Source: Vicugna pacos (lineage: Eukaryota > Chordata > Mammalia > Artiodactyla > Camelidae). From it: a stretch of DNA of 64,000 nucleotides. Of this stretch, positions 36,291 through 49,260 are shown piece after piece. Under the pieces are notes generated by a model that searched no databases, was not told where the DNA came from, and was given only the letters and a program-made list of their open reading frames with translations. Location of the stretch: NCBI RefSeq assembly GCF_048564905.1, contig NC_133002.1, forward strand, positions 26,588,501 to 26,652,500, written 5' to 3'. The number at the start of each line of letters is the position of its first letter. The stretch's first letter is position 1. The translations under genes were made by a program, and so were the position numbers.

Positions 36291-38720
36291 AGTATTATTT
36301 TACTTTAATTTTTGCCTTTATACTGAGGACAATTGTGCAAGGTACCAAGATTAGAATTGTATTATAGCCCCGCAACTTGCTGCCACCATGGACGCTGTGG
36401 TCTCTCTTTGCCCTTTGTAAAATCTCGCACAAAATAGGACCTAAGTAACTCTCTCTTGAAAGAATGATTATATGATTGCTGGATGATGCTTGAGAGTCCT
36501 TGTGATGATGTCTTTTTCCCAGACTTTCCCCTCTTCTTAAATATGCCCTTTCTCTTCCTTTCCTCCAGCCTGGGTTTCAGCCAGCCTGTGGCATTGATTT
36601 TCCTTGTCTGTGGACTCTTCTTTTCACTAGTTCATGATAATGTTACATGTCGGCTGTGGAAACTTGCTAGATGTCAAGAAAGAGCAAATCCATTGCATGC
36701 TAGTATTTTTAGAGTGTGTTATTGAATTATCAATTGAAATTAAATCAGGCTGACCCATTGAGCCATCCCCTGAGCTCTTTTCGCCTTCCTACAGGTGATA
36801 CTGCTCTCGTTGCTGCATGTGCCCTTCCCCCAGACTTAGTTTTGGAGTTGAGTAAATCACCATCACTGGAGCCCTCTCTTTAAAAGATGAAGAGAACATT
36901 TGCTCCTTCTCCCTGTTTGGGGACTTGGATGAGATGAGGTAACAGATAAAGAATGAAGCCCCACCTCATTCTGACCACTGCTCTTTCCGTTCATTTCTCC
37001 AGGGGAAGAGTACAATTCAAAAATATAAAGATTGTGAGCTAATGAAATATACAAGACAACCGATCATTTATTAAATACACTTTCATGCCAGAAACAAATG
37101 TATTATACACACAAAAAGCACATAAATTACGGTAGTACTGTGGTTACAAACGTGGGCCGAGTTCGAGTCCTGCTCTGGAGTGACAAGTCCTGTGAAATGG
37201 AGAACTTGTAGGTCGGCTTAGCCTCTCCCGGACTTTTTTCTTTCCTGCAGAGACAGGGCTCGCTAGTCATCCCTCCCCCGTAGAGGTGCTGTGGGTTGTA
37301 AACGACGCGCGTGGGCAGGCCAAGCACAGCTGCTCGTTCCTCGTAAGTGCAGGATAGCACAGCTTTTGCGGTTACGGCTTTATGATCGCACCGTGTAGAC
37401 CCTCAGTGCTCCGAAGGGATGTCTTGCGGATTGGAGATGGGATTCTCACTTCTGTAAATACCCAAAGATTGTGTTATTGAGCCTTGCTGATATAAATCTA
37501 TTCTTTAGAAAGTACATAATGTAGATATATTTTTCAAACATGCATGCTTTTTTTCTTTTATTATTTATACTTCTACCCTCTCATCACGTGGTGTGACTTT
37601 TGATGGAATCCAGGAAACAGTCCTAAGCCACCTGCCTCTTCACACTTCTTCGTGATGGTTTTCTTCCCTAACTAGAAGAGGGTTTTGCATAGGAAATTTT
37701 GTTTGCTCCCCTTCTCTTGGAGTCTCCCTGTTTGTCTGCCCATCTCTCACCTGTCCATCTGTCCATTTCTCTACCCACTCATTTTTCTGACTTGTTCCAA
37801 GAAGCACTTCAGGCAGCTTACAGAAGAACAGATACCAAATAAACAGGTGAGAAAATGGGGCCAAGTTCACAAATTGAGGCTCGGAGTTGAGCCTGTGTGA
37901 GAGTTGCAGGCGTGAGACACACGCCTCTGCCTTGTGACTTATAAGATAGACAGCATCAATGTGCCTGAGGCTCCCAGCACACACAGGGAAGCAGGGTTTG
38001 TGGGAGATGCTCACTGGCTGTGAAATAAATAAGTGGCTTAGGAGAAGCCCAGCCTTTCCAAATACTAAGACTTAGGAGAATATTTTGAGTGTCTTCCAAA
38101 ATCAGATTATTGCATCTTTTCTTTTTCAGAGTTTTATGTATAGTTGCTTAACATTCTATAACTGGAAATTTCTCCAAAACTGCTGCCCACGTGAGTCCCA
38201 TGACTCGGGAATGGGGTGGTTCTGCTCATTGACGGGTGTTGGCCAGAAACGGAAAATGACAGCCTCAAAGGAGCCTGGGATTAAGCAGTTATGTTTTGTC
38301 AGTGCTGTAGATTTCAGAAAATGCTTTTACCGTTTCTCTCCATCTGAGGAAGCAGCGTGCTCTCTTCCCAGCATCAGGAGTTCAGGGTCTCGGGATGGTG
38401 GGGGCTGACTGCACTGCCGTCAAGACAGCTGAGCTAGTCACTGCATGTGTGGTGCTTTCACGTAGTGCATTTCATGTTTTTTAAAAGGTTTCAACATGTA
38501 GTTAATTAACTGAGTTAATTAACATTTAATAAATATGAGGCTTTTTTGAAAAGACAGTTATAGGCAGAATATAAGTTGTGAACACTTTAAAAATGGCTTC
38601 ATTACTGAAATTTCAGTAAGGAAGATTCAGTTTATCTTATTTACGCCTCTCTTTAAAAGTAACAAAGAAACAAGACAGAAAAAGCAGAGGATTACTTCTG
38701 TTCTTCCTCTCGGCTTGCAG

Positions 38721-38841
38721 GTGCCCTCACCTCCAGTGGCATCCATCCAGACACCAGCACTGACACTGGCCGTGCTCAGAAATGCCTCAGCCCTGAAGAC
38801 ACAACTGACAAATGGAAGGGAGCCGCGTCCTGTTACAGCGG
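38721..38841 (+). pseudogene. TRAPPC9 (pseudogene): TRAPPC9 exon 5-like, degraded
   Basis: After a pyrimidine-rich tract and TTGCAG, the phase-1 reading gives (G)[16 protein letters not shown], then [14 protein letters not shown] and SCYS. This follows human GALTTNGINPDTSTEIG...CLSPEDIIDKYKEAISYYS as I remember it. No stop interrupts it, but the 3' end appears one base short relative to the parental AGCAAG|gt boundary, so the frame is lost at the junction. The exon that should precede it (ALEGLCSASVIYHYPGG onward) was not found. Nearby frames on the other strand are chance. Confidence 0.85.
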
Positions 38842-39039
38842 GTGCTCTCACTTTGTGGGTCCTTATGTAACTGCGTGGTGTTATTCAGGATCGCCCTTTC
38901 TACACTGTGTGACGGTGCTGCGGTGTCTCCTAGTTATTTGTTTCTGTAACTACTCATGTATTTTTTCCAATGTGTGGTACTAGACATCTAAAAATGCATT
39001 TTTCAGATGAAAAATAATGTGTATTTAATATAAAAGTCT

Positions 39040-40620
39040 GAAAAAAGAGTCAAAAGGGTCTATCCTGGTCCCAGTACTCAAAGATAATAATTAACACTTT
39101 AACATCTATTTTCTGTTCTTTTCATCAGTGTGTATCAGCTCTGTCATAAAAACCAGCGAGCACTGTGTGCCTGTTTACTGTGTGGAGACCTCCATTTTCC
39201 ATTCGGCTTATTACACATTTTTCTACAACATTCTATCTCCCCTGACATGATTTTTAATGACCAGTATAGCATTCTGTTTTGTGGAGGCATCGTCCATTTT
39301 ACTTTGTACTTAAGTAAATTCCAAGTATACTTAATTGAAATTCTGAAAAGAGAACTGTGGTGGTACCGAAAGTCCCCTACTTCCCTTCCCCTTTTTTCCT
39401 GAGAGTAAAAGCTGCTGACAATGTGGAGTATATATTTCATGACCTTTATGCCTTTGTCATATATATATACACACATACATACACGTATATGAGAAATCTA
39501 TGTATATGTGTGTGTATATATGCTTTATTGAAAAATAAGGCCATACTATATGTTTTCTGTAGCTCGGTTTATTCACTAACGTATATATCATAGACCTCCT
39601 CCCACTCCAGACTCACCCGGTCCTTTCAGATAGAGTAAAGGGGTCTCCTGATGTGCAGGTTTGGTCTCTTGTGTAAGGACACCTTTCGTGGGAGAGTACT
39701 GTGGACAAGGCCTTGGACCACGCTGAAACGCTGCAACTTTAGTGCCCACAGCTCTCCGTGATTTACCGCATCATTGTCTTGATGGTGAACACTTAAGTTT
39801 TCTCCATTTTCCACTGTCAGAAAGGGTGTTTGACTGGCATCCTTCTTGTACAAACATTCCTGTGATCTTGTATGAGTATTCCTTTAGCTAAGGTTTCTGG
39901 AAATTTAGTCCTTGGATGTGACAACTTCATACATCACAGGATGCTTTCAAGTGAATCTTGAAATTCCTTCTCCTGTGGGGAATGAAAAGATGTAGAATAA
40001 CTTATGTAACCAATTCTCTATCGCTGGATATGATTTCACTTCAGCATTTCTTCCCACCATTGTAAACAGTGCTGTGCAAATGTTCTGATGAGTACATCTT
40101 TTTGAACTGATTTTTTCTAAATGTAACGATTCCTAAAAGTGGAGTTCAGCCTGTGTGCACACACGTTTTTCAGAGTTTACATATCCATTGACATGTCATC
40201 CTCCAAAAGATCGCTCACAGTTTGTTGTCTCAAAGATGGACACTAGCTATAATATCTTTTAAACATATTTGCCAATATGACGAGCAAAATGATTTTCATT
40301 ATTTTAGTTTGCACTTGATGACCAGTGAGGTTTTGAGCATTTTTCACTCATTAGCCATCTGACTTTTAAAAAGTGAATGATCCCTTTTGTCCTTTGCAAA
40401 CATTTAAGTGGGGGAGCTTCTTGCTGCTTTGTGACAGCTCAATGTGTATTATGAACATTAACCCCTTGTCTTCATCAACATGTATCAGAGAGCTTTTACT
40501 TGTCATTTCTTGCCTTTCATTTTGTTCAGTAGGTTCATTATTGTTGTGGCCCAAAATAATCTTAAGATAGTAAATGTCTTCTTTTTGGGTTTTATTCTTA
40601 GAAATGCTTTCTTATAATGG
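39040..40620 (-). repeat. Old, broken L1 (L1ME-like) region (antisense)
   Basis: Scattered signatures of an antisense old L1 (TCCTAAAAGTGGAGTTCAG, TTTGCACTTGATGACCAG, TTTTGAGCATTTTTCACTC). It is heavily diverged and the limits are approximate. Confidence 0.5.
39459..39522. repeat. AT/AC-rich microsatellite
   Basis: Alternating TA, CA and TG dinucleotides, impure. Confidence 0.85.
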
Positions 40621-42351
40621 TATAAATTTCTTCTGTAGGTTTTTTTAATCTCTAAGATGGAGATGATAATGGTACTTGTTACAGTGAGGAGAAGCTGAAT
40701 TGATATGAGCAAAGAGTTGTATTTGCTCTTATTAGTACTTTCTAATATTTACATCATTTTCTGTAATTTTTCTTGTGGTCATTTTGACGGGAATAGAATT
40801 TGTTTTTTCCAGGTATTCTCTGATTGTAACAAGACAATTATTAAATTCATACTTTGCTTTTTAATTTGAAATCCCACCTGTAAAATATACTTATGTATAC
40901 TAGAGTCTCTTTTTGAGCTCATGATTTATTTCTGTCAATCTTACTTTCTTACTCTAGCACTATATCTTACATACTGTAAAAATTTATTTAATATATTACA
41001 GTGCGAATTTTTTGATTCTTTTTTCGATCCCTAAATTTCTTGGCTTGTATTATGACTTTATTATTCCTGAAGAATTCTAATATAATTTTTTCAAGTTAAA
41101 AAAAACAGATAAGTGTTGTCATGGGATTTTTTAGTAATTTTGAATTATCTTTAGGAGAACGTACATCTTTAAAACTGCTTTCCTCCATACAAAAGGTTGA
41201 TGTCTCTACTTTCACACTTTTACTTTACCCCTCAGTACAGTCCTGTACTTTCTCCATGTACAACATGGGCATTGTTTTTGAGTTTATTCCAGATTATTGT
41301 TGATGTTTTTGTTAATTTTTTAAGTGAGAAATTTTTGCTATTATATTTTTTAACTGTTAAAACTGACACCTAGGAAGGCAGATTCGGTTTGTAAATACTC
41401 ACTTTGTAACTTCTCATTTAAAATTGTAAGTATTAAGTACTTGTTACAGAATCCTTTCTTTTCTGTTTTTAAAAATTTGTTTCCAAGATTCTCAAAATGG
41501 TCATAGCTAAGTAGTATAGGTGGGGAGACAGATGGAGAGAGGTAGTGTGGCTCATGTACAAACTGTGAGCACTTTCATGGCTGCCTTTATGCTGGAAAAG
41601 CTGATAAACAGTCCAGCTTAAACCAGGGTGGCTTTGTATGCACTTGAAATCCAGGTTTTCCTGCCTGTATGGTGAAGCCTGGTAGGCGTGGCAGGTAGAT
41701 GATCAAGGTCGAATGGAGGTTATTGGCTGCACAGAGCACTGTGTCTGAGAATTGGAGACCATCGCCATGGGAAATGCTTGGTGCCAGGAACAATGCAGAG
41801 GAGCTGGGGAACCTTGTGTTAAGGATTTTCCAGCCCTGGGAGTGGGAATATCAGACTCTGCATTCAGATCTGAGTTTGAATTCATCCTCTTTAGTTTTCT
41901 TGTCCTCTGACTTTTGTCAAGCTATATACCGTCTTTCACTTCCTGTTTTCTTGTCTCTCAAATTAGGAGAATTACATCCTGCTGCTAGAGTGTTTGATCA
42001 GGTTAAATAATTTGTGTCTATAAGATGTCACATACAGTCACAAGCTCAGTGAGAAATGGGCTGTCGCCTGTTCTTCTGCAGCTCAGTGCTTGACAAGACA
42101 TGGGGGAAAGCCAGTCCCTAATTTGTGTGTGATGCAAGTAGGAACAAAATTAATGTCTTGCCTTTCCCTAGCAGTATTCTTACAGCTTTGCTTCATTTAC
42201 TTCTTTCCTCCTTTCCTTTCCCCTTTCCCATCCTCCACCAAAAGAACCTCTCAGAAAAATAGATTCAAATTACTTTAAAGGTTGGCTCATCCTCATGAAA
42301 TGATAGTATCATAAAAAAAACTGTGCAAATCCCAGAATATATTTTATATGA

Positions 42352-42392
42352 TTTACACACACACATGTGTGTGCAAACACACACACACACAA
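42352..42392. repeat. (CA)n microsatellite
   Basis: Two CA runs separated by TGTGTGTG. Confidence 0.9.
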
Positions 42393-43773
42393 AATCAGTC
42401 TACCTCCCACTTACAGAGGGAGAAGGTCCACTTTTTCTGAGTTTTCATTCACAGAGAGTGAGAACAATGTCTCTTACACAGACTTTCACCAGGCTTCGTG
42501 CATGGTGTTTTTAATTGAATTTCTGTTTGTGGCCATAGATATAGTCTCCTAATAGAAGAGAGAAAGTGGAGACATAGACATTCCGCTGAGATATTGGTGT
42601 CATCATATTTTAGTTGTAAAGGACTTAAGACAGCATAGAGTCGCAACATTTTATGGGTGAGAATCCATGATGTTGTAACTTAGACAAGAACCTGGGTCTT
42701 CTGCCATCTTGTCCACGCGGGTGAAGAGGCAACTGGGCAGGGGATAGTAGGGATCCTTCCTGCTTCACTTCCATGTTCTTGCTAGTTTTCATTTCAGCTG
42801 CCTTTAGTTTATGTTCATGAGGCCACTCATGGGAAGGTCACTCTGTCCTGATAGATTGAGTTTCTTATCAGCGAAAAGCTCTGGACCCACTCATATTTCC
42901 CAGAGTTTTCTGCTGACCTGCTGACACTTTATATAATTGAGACCTAAGAAACTACTGAATATAAAATCCTTATTGTTATTGTTTGCCCTCGAGTTCCATA
43001 GGAAGGGGTGCTGTCTCAGGCTGTCTAAAGCCAGATCTGAACAAAGATAGGGTGATGGGCTGTGCTGCTGGACCTACACAGTCGAAGGGGATTTCCACCT
43101 TAGCTTTATAATCAGGCAGGTTAGTTCAAATCTTGCCTTTACCAATTATTATCTTTGTGTCTTGGGGGAGAAACTGTACTTTTTTGTGTCCAAATTTGTT
43201 TATCTGTAAATAAGTTCAGTATTTATTTTAAGGTTTCTGTTTTAGAATTGAATGAGCTAATTCATTCATTTATACCTAAAATAGCGATCGCATGGTTCTA
43301 TGCTGGTGCCTTGGTAGTTGATTACTAAGGGAATCGGCAGTGAGAATGGGGGTGGGGGACCCCTGGATAATAGAGCTTATATTCCAGGATATGCTTGTAA
43401 AAGACTGGATGTGCAGTAGATTTTTAGTAAATATCTACTCCTTTCCTAATCTGCATTGATTGTTTATATATCTTTATACAAATATATTAACAATTTTTAT
43501 TGCAATTTAAATATTTTTGTAGTATTTACATTATGTAGCTATAAAAATACATGAAATAAAATGATTTGACTTTTATTTTCTTTTCAATAAGCAAAACAAA
43601 ATAAAATAGAAAAGGAAAAAGTCTTGAGGGAGTAGAAATAATTTTATTTCTGTGGAATCAATTCCGTATAATAGGTCTTTGTCATGTTGTTAAACAGCAT
43701 ATAAAATTGATAGGTTGTGACATACTGGAAATGAGGAAACAGTGGAGACATACTACCTCTAATGCAGTCATTT

Positions 43774-44313
43774 TGTTACCAAGTCCAAACTCGTTCTGCT
43801 TGCTGCATGACAGGCCAATAAATGGGGAGATGAGATGTTGGAGTAAGGAATAGTGACTTCATTTGAAAATCTGGCAGACCCAGAAAATGGCATATTGATA
43901 TCCAGTAGAACTCTCTTCCCCAAAGCAGAATTCAGTCTCCTTTTATACTAAAAAGCGGCGGGGATGTGGTTGGTTGTTGCAAACTTCTCGCTGTACGAAT
44001 TGTTTGTCCTTGGAATCCTTTGTTCCTGCAGCTGTCCATGGTGGGTCAAATTAAGGTGCCCCCGTAAAACCTCCAAATAAAAGAAAGGTTATTATCTATT
44101 TTGCAACTTGCCATCTGTACATAAGTGTAGAAGAGCTAATATCCTTAAAGATCAGAGCCCGGAGAATAGGCTGTCCTGGATATTTCAGGCTAAAGGCAAC
44201 TTTTTTTTACAAAAGGTGCAGAGATAGCAAGTCGGAGCCTAGAAAACAAGGTACAGGTTTAAAGCCAAACGAACACATCTAACATGGAGTCAAATTTGTT
44301 CTTTTCTTTTACA
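43774..44313 (-). mobile_element. Solo LTR, class I ERV family X (antisense)
   Basis: It is bounded TG...CA with a perfect 4-bp target duplication ATTT (43770-43773, 44314-44317). On the minus strand the order is U3, then a region with an AATAAAGT-like polyadenylation context, and a short U5. It matches the LTR at 7298-7780 and the stub at 6514-6572. No internal sequence remains. Confidence 0.85.
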
Positions 44314-45473
44314 ATTTCTTTTTCTAACTCATAAATAATTTTAGTAAGAAACATGAGAAATTTTTTTTATTTTTGCTTCTTAATAACGGATTACAACTAC
44401 ACTTTAGTGAGCAGGGATGCTGTGCGTGCCTTGGGGTCACAGCAAACTCTTGTTGGGGGTGGTCGACCCTGTAACATACCTGATGTCCCGTGAGTGTTGG
44501 TGAGGGTCCCCCTAACCAGGGGCTCTCTTCAGGAACCACCATATGGGCATTGACCTCTGGAGACCTCTTTTTCAGCTGCAGGAAATTTTTTTAGATTTTG
44601 TGATGGAAAAATCTCTCCAGCTGCAGATAATCAGGGAATAAAGGAAGAGGAAAAGGGCTTGAAGTAGAGTAGAAGAGAAGGACAGAATATCAGGGAACGT
44701 GGGGGCTTGGCAGCGGGGCCTCGGGAGAGAGAGGAGCAGAGGTGTGGAGGGTCCCGGCTACGGAACTAGCTCCTGCACCTTTCCCCGCACCCAAGCCACA
44801 CAGCTTTTAATTGGGCCCAGGACTCCCTCCTGTCTGGATGTCACCCTGGGCAGAACTTTGAGAACCGAAGCTAAGGGGTGGTCAACACTCACCTAGGGGG
44901 TCACTGAGGACTTTGCTCAAGTCCACATTGACTTTTCCAGTCATGTGCCTTCACCTGTTCTTTATCTCAGGATCTGAGAAGCAGGAGCAAGGAACTCATG
45001 GAGAGATCCAGGAAGATATCTGACTGTGTTAAGAGACGACAGTCACAGTGACACGTGGAGCGAAGACACTTGCAGTAAAGTAAAATAACTTCACAACTAT
45101 TGCATCAGAGCTGCAAGTGTGAGAGAACCTAAGCCTGTCTCAGAGTGCAGGGGACAAGAGAAAAGGAATGGTAAAATTACCACTGACATTTGAAATTTTG
45201 TTAAAAAGAATGCTACTGTTAATTGTATCACTTGAATGTATGCAGGTGTTTTTCTATGAGCATTCATAGGTTCACAAAACCCCACCAGCCACTCTTGCTC
45301 CCATCTGGTGTGGGCTTTCTCAAGCACAGTGCCCTTCCTGCTTGGGTGGGCCACGCTGCTGGTCCTCGCCTGGGGCCCGACTGCTACAGGACACTGAGTC
45401 CCCGAGGCACGACCTGGGATACATGACAGGAACATCTCTGCTCTTGGCTGAGGGCCTCCGTTTCCCCCTGCAG

Positions 45474-45600
45474 TGTAAGAATGCCGGTGACTCAGTTAGA
45501 AGCATGCATCCAAGCCATCCTTCCGTGTCATCACCATCTAGAAGCGGTGCCTGAATATTCTGAATTTCTGCAGAATGTTGTTTACAATCACCTTGAACAA
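45474..45600 (+). pseudogene. TRAPPC9 (pseudogene): TRAPPC9 exon 6-like, frameshifted
   Basis: The acceptor TTTCCCCCTGCAG leads into CKNAG, corresponding to human YKNAG. An apparent 2-base deletion follows; in the shifted frame LEACIQAI and, near the end, SEFLQNVVYNHLEQ are clear (human LEACIKAV ... SEFLQNAVYINLRQ). The middle is scrambled, and one alignment of it contains an in-frame TAG where the parent has a Gln codon. The donor CAA|GTGAGT is intact. Read from the acceptor frame, a stop comes after about 26 codons. Confidence 0.88.
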
Positions 45601-48600
45601 GTGAGTGTGTGTTCTCTTTCAAGTGGAGGAATTACTGCCGTTTTCCTGGAACTTACTCACCAGTAGTCCATCTGATTTTTCTGTGCTAGGATTCAGTATA
45701 GCCTGCTAATAACTCTGCAGTCAGATCTTGAAACCCTGATGAAGAGGATTATTTATTTTCTTTCCTTATATGATAGTATTTTACTTTCAAAATTCTGAGT
45801 TTTCTGTTCTTGGAGGAATTTTTTTGGGGTTTGGAGAAACAACTTTGCTCTTACCATCTTTGTGACCTGTTGCTATATGCATCTCACCTGTCTTCTGTCA
45901 CTTGTGAGGCGGTTCCATTTGTGACCCTGTCCGGGTTATTCATGTTATAAAACATAAAATCTGTAAAAGTACAGAACCCTTTTACTCCGAAGACATTCCA
46001 CAAATACTCCTTTAATCTGGGTGTGGTTTTAACAAGACACAAACATTAGAACATATACTTGCAGGTTGCCAGTGCAAAATCCCCAAATGAATAGTCTAGC
46101 TCAACATCTAAAATCTTTCTTATCTACCTTGGATATGTATGGATAAGTGAAGCAGTTTGCTAAGAACCCAAGACCAGGTTTAGGATACAGGCTGATGTAG
46201 CTCAGCGGGTCCTCCCAAGCTGATGCTCTGCCAGAGAGTGGGGTTGAGGGGAGAGGGCGTGCCCTGCCCTCCATGAGCTGACAGTTTCATGGCAAACACC
46301 TTCACAAGGTGAAGAAATTGGAGTTTCTTCTATGAACAGTGGGTCTGAAAAGAGCCCAAAAAGCATGGGAGTGACACAATCCCATTTGTCTCAAGTAGGG
46401 GAGAGTGGCTGTGGGGCCACTTGGGAGACTCGTGAGTCCAGGTGGGCAGTGTTGGTGGCTTCCACTTGAGCGGTAGGATAGTGGGTAAAAGCGAACAGAT
46501 TGAAGGCATGTTTAGATGGTAAAAAGAAAGATTTAAAGCTGTCTGTGAAGGTAGGATGGAGTAAGGCCCAGGTTTCTGGGTGGATTAATGAGTTAAATGA
46601 TGGTCCTGCTGTGTTCTGAGGAGGGAAAGCTGCAGAGGGATTTCTGGGGGAAAACTGATGAGTTCAGCTGTGGGTAAAGTGAAAGGTTGTTAGATGTGTG
46701 GTCTGGGATCTCAGGTGAGAGCCAGTAGTGAGTAGGGAGAGGGGAGAGAGACTTTCAAATAATTTTATCTTGTGAACATACATATAAGGATGAGTAATGA
46801 CACACTTAACCCCTCTATATTCTGTATTTAAAACCCAGTAACATTTTGCTATATTGGTTGCAGGGGTTCTTAATTTTTTAATACAAATAAAATAAATAGA
46901 AACAAAATAGTGGAGTTAATGAATATCTTAGAGTTGATGTGTGTCCTTGTATGTATTTTGATTTCTCATCTTTATAAACATAATCTACAAAAAGTTAACT
47001 TGCTTAGAATAAGAGTTAAACACAGGGACATGACACACTCTGTTGGGGGTTGAAGGTGATATCTTTGGCAAATTATATAGCCTCTCTTTGCCTTTGTTGC
47101 ATCTTCTGTGAATGCCCCCGTGCCCCTCATCACAGCTGATTTCCTAGACTGGAAGTTGGGAGGGAGGCTGCTGAAGAGAGTAAGAGGTGGCAACTGCTAG
47201 GAACAAAGAAGACAAAGACAAAAACAGATTAAAGCCGAGAAACTGAGTCCTAATACCCTCAAAGGAAAAATAATCCCGCAGTGTTTTGAGCCACTTATCA
47301 TAAGGGAAACAAAATCACGTGGATCCAAATCTCTTGAGCATATGTGTATTGTGGGTGGGAGGGTATCTTCAGAAAAGTGTTGAGAAGAGGCTTTTTGGTT
47401 TCCCTTAACGTTTTCAGTAAGAATGGGGTGCAGAAGCAAAAACCACCCGCTACACAGTAGAAGGTGTTGTTTTGTGCGGAACTGACCAAAGTTTGGAAAC
47501 CAGTCATCAGTGGTGCTGGGAAATGAAGAGGCTTCTGGATTGGGTGGGGCACTTGCTGTGACTTCCAGGTGACCTGCTGGCTGGGGTCTGTGAGGCGGGC
47601 AGTAGGTTTGCAGTGTGACCTGGGCATAATCCCTGGCTCTGAGGCTGCTGGTCTGACTAGCAGACCTGGGCAGATGCAGTCCTATTGGGGCATCTCGCGA
47701 TGTGGCCTGGGACACCTGCCATGCTGAGGGCGAGAGGAGGGATCCCCTAAGGGGGTGTCCCTGTGAAGAGTAGAAACGTCCTCCTGCAGGGGAGGAAGAG
47801 CCTCTGAGCAGCGGGCCGGATGCACAGGCATATGTGTATTGCAGCCTGAGCACGGAGATTTCGGGGACCTGGAAGTCATAAAGTGGCCCGAACAGCCTTG
47901 TTCCTGAGAAACTGGAGGGAAAAGATGCTGCAAATGTAGGCTAATTTCAGACCCTGTGGTGGGTCATGAGTGATAGGAAAGAACTGGTCAGGCAGGCACG
48001 AAAGAACCCTGTGGTTGTCCCAGTTGGGGCGTCACACCAGAGGGAGGAGCAGAGTTATAGACTTTGTCACTTTTTATCTGTGTGACTTTGAACAATAACA
48101 CCCCACCTCTCTCTATATATATCTTCATCTGTAAAGTGACAGAGTGACAACTCGTGTCATCAGAAGGCTTAGTTTAGCTCTGATCCTCATTGTCCAGTCC
48201 TGTCAGTGCTGCCCTGCAAGGTTCTGCAGTGGGTGCTCTTACCCTGAGATGGGAGGGCGTAGAAGGGCATTGTAGCACCCGAGGGCAGGAAGGGGTTGCT
48301 TTAAAAGCAGACATGTAGCCTCCTGCAGCTGCAGACCTACAGGCAGTTTGGTTTATGGTCGTGGAGAGGACTTTGGAGGTCTTAGCATCGTCTTAAGACT
48401 TGTTTTCCCTTGGGGACCTGATTTGCCTTTGCAGATTAATGTTGAAGATTTGGGCTTCTGGCAAAGCTGTTTTCAGAGATGGGTATATATGTAACATATA
48501 GTATAAAATGAAAGGTTTTATTTAATATTTGGGACTTTGTAGCTGTAGGGAACAGCTCTGTTGGCCTGGTTTCCACGGAGGACACTAGCAGTCGTCAGAG

Positions 48601-48840
48601 CGTGCGGGAGGGCAGGCAGCCTGCAGTGCTGCTGCGGGGGTTCTCCCCAGCAGGACGCTCTGCTGAGTTGACTCTTCTCTGAGTTTGGTTGCCAGAGGAG
48701 CAGACAGCAAAGTAATGAGTTCTGGTGGGATTGTATAATGACAGGAAGAAAGAGGGAGCCGTAGTTCTTAGGGACTAATACACTCTTTTGGTTCCTGATC
48801 CAGTGTGTCCCATTACACAATTGATGAGTTGTGTCTATTC

Positions 48841-49260
48841 TGGGACTTGATTGAAATAAACGTGCAGCCTGAATATTAAGAGTTATGTTTTATTTGTCAG
48901 AAGGACTCAAGCCAGGATGACCGCCTCTCAGAACACTCTGAGGGACTGCTCGCAAGAGTAGGGGAGAAGCTAGGATTATATAGGAGCTTTACAACAAAGA
49001 CCAGGTAGTCAGAACAATAAAACATTGCTTGTTATCTAAAGAAAGCCAGGTATCTCAAGTTCATGAATTTAATGCTTTTCAATATATGGGAGGAAGCCAA
49101 CATTTGGGCTGACTGAATATATACTTTAGACAAGCACCTAGCTATCTAGGGCCAGTAATCTTCCTTTCTTATTCTGAGTCTGCTCAGAGGGCACCATTGT
49201 GAATGGCTGCAGGCCTGTCTTCACTGGGGGGTGGCGGCAGCCGCTGATGACTTGTTTTCA
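48841..49260 (-). mobile_element. Solo LTR, class II (ERVK/beta-like) ERV
   Basis: It is bounded TG...CA, about 420 bp. On the minus strand there is a TATATAATCC box, then AATAAAACATAACTC as the polyadenylation context, then a short U5, in the style of ruminant/camelid beta-type LTRs. The flanks CTATTC and GCATTC resemble a decayed 6-bp target duplication. There is no internal region. Confidence 0.65.

Larger units (their letters stand above)
22624..38720 (+). other. Introns 3-4 region of the TRAPPC9 pseudogene
   Basis: This is about 16 kb without a recognisable gene. The expected TRAPPC9 exon reading ALEGLCSASVIYHYPGG was searched for by eye and not found, so it is probably deleted or beyond recognition. 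The region holds an L1M piece (22975-23560), SINEs (24570-24666, 29696-29807), MIRs (near 24900-25120, 28060-28280 and 34400-34560), an L1M block (33345-34375) and an L1 ORF2 piece (36050-36290). Confidence 0.6.
38842..45473 (+). other. Intron between exon 5-like and exon 6-like segments
   Basis: No gene is seen. It contains a broken old antisense L1 region (39040-40620), AT/AC and CA microsatellites, MIR-like sense pieces near 41840-42010 and 43110-43260, and a solo LTR (43774-44313). Confidence 0.6.

Noticed and set aside
46191-46262. Possible tRNA gene (TGTAGCTCAGCGGG resembles an A box)
   Set aside because: No B box at the right distance and no cloverleaf; at most a decayed tRNA-derived SINE head.
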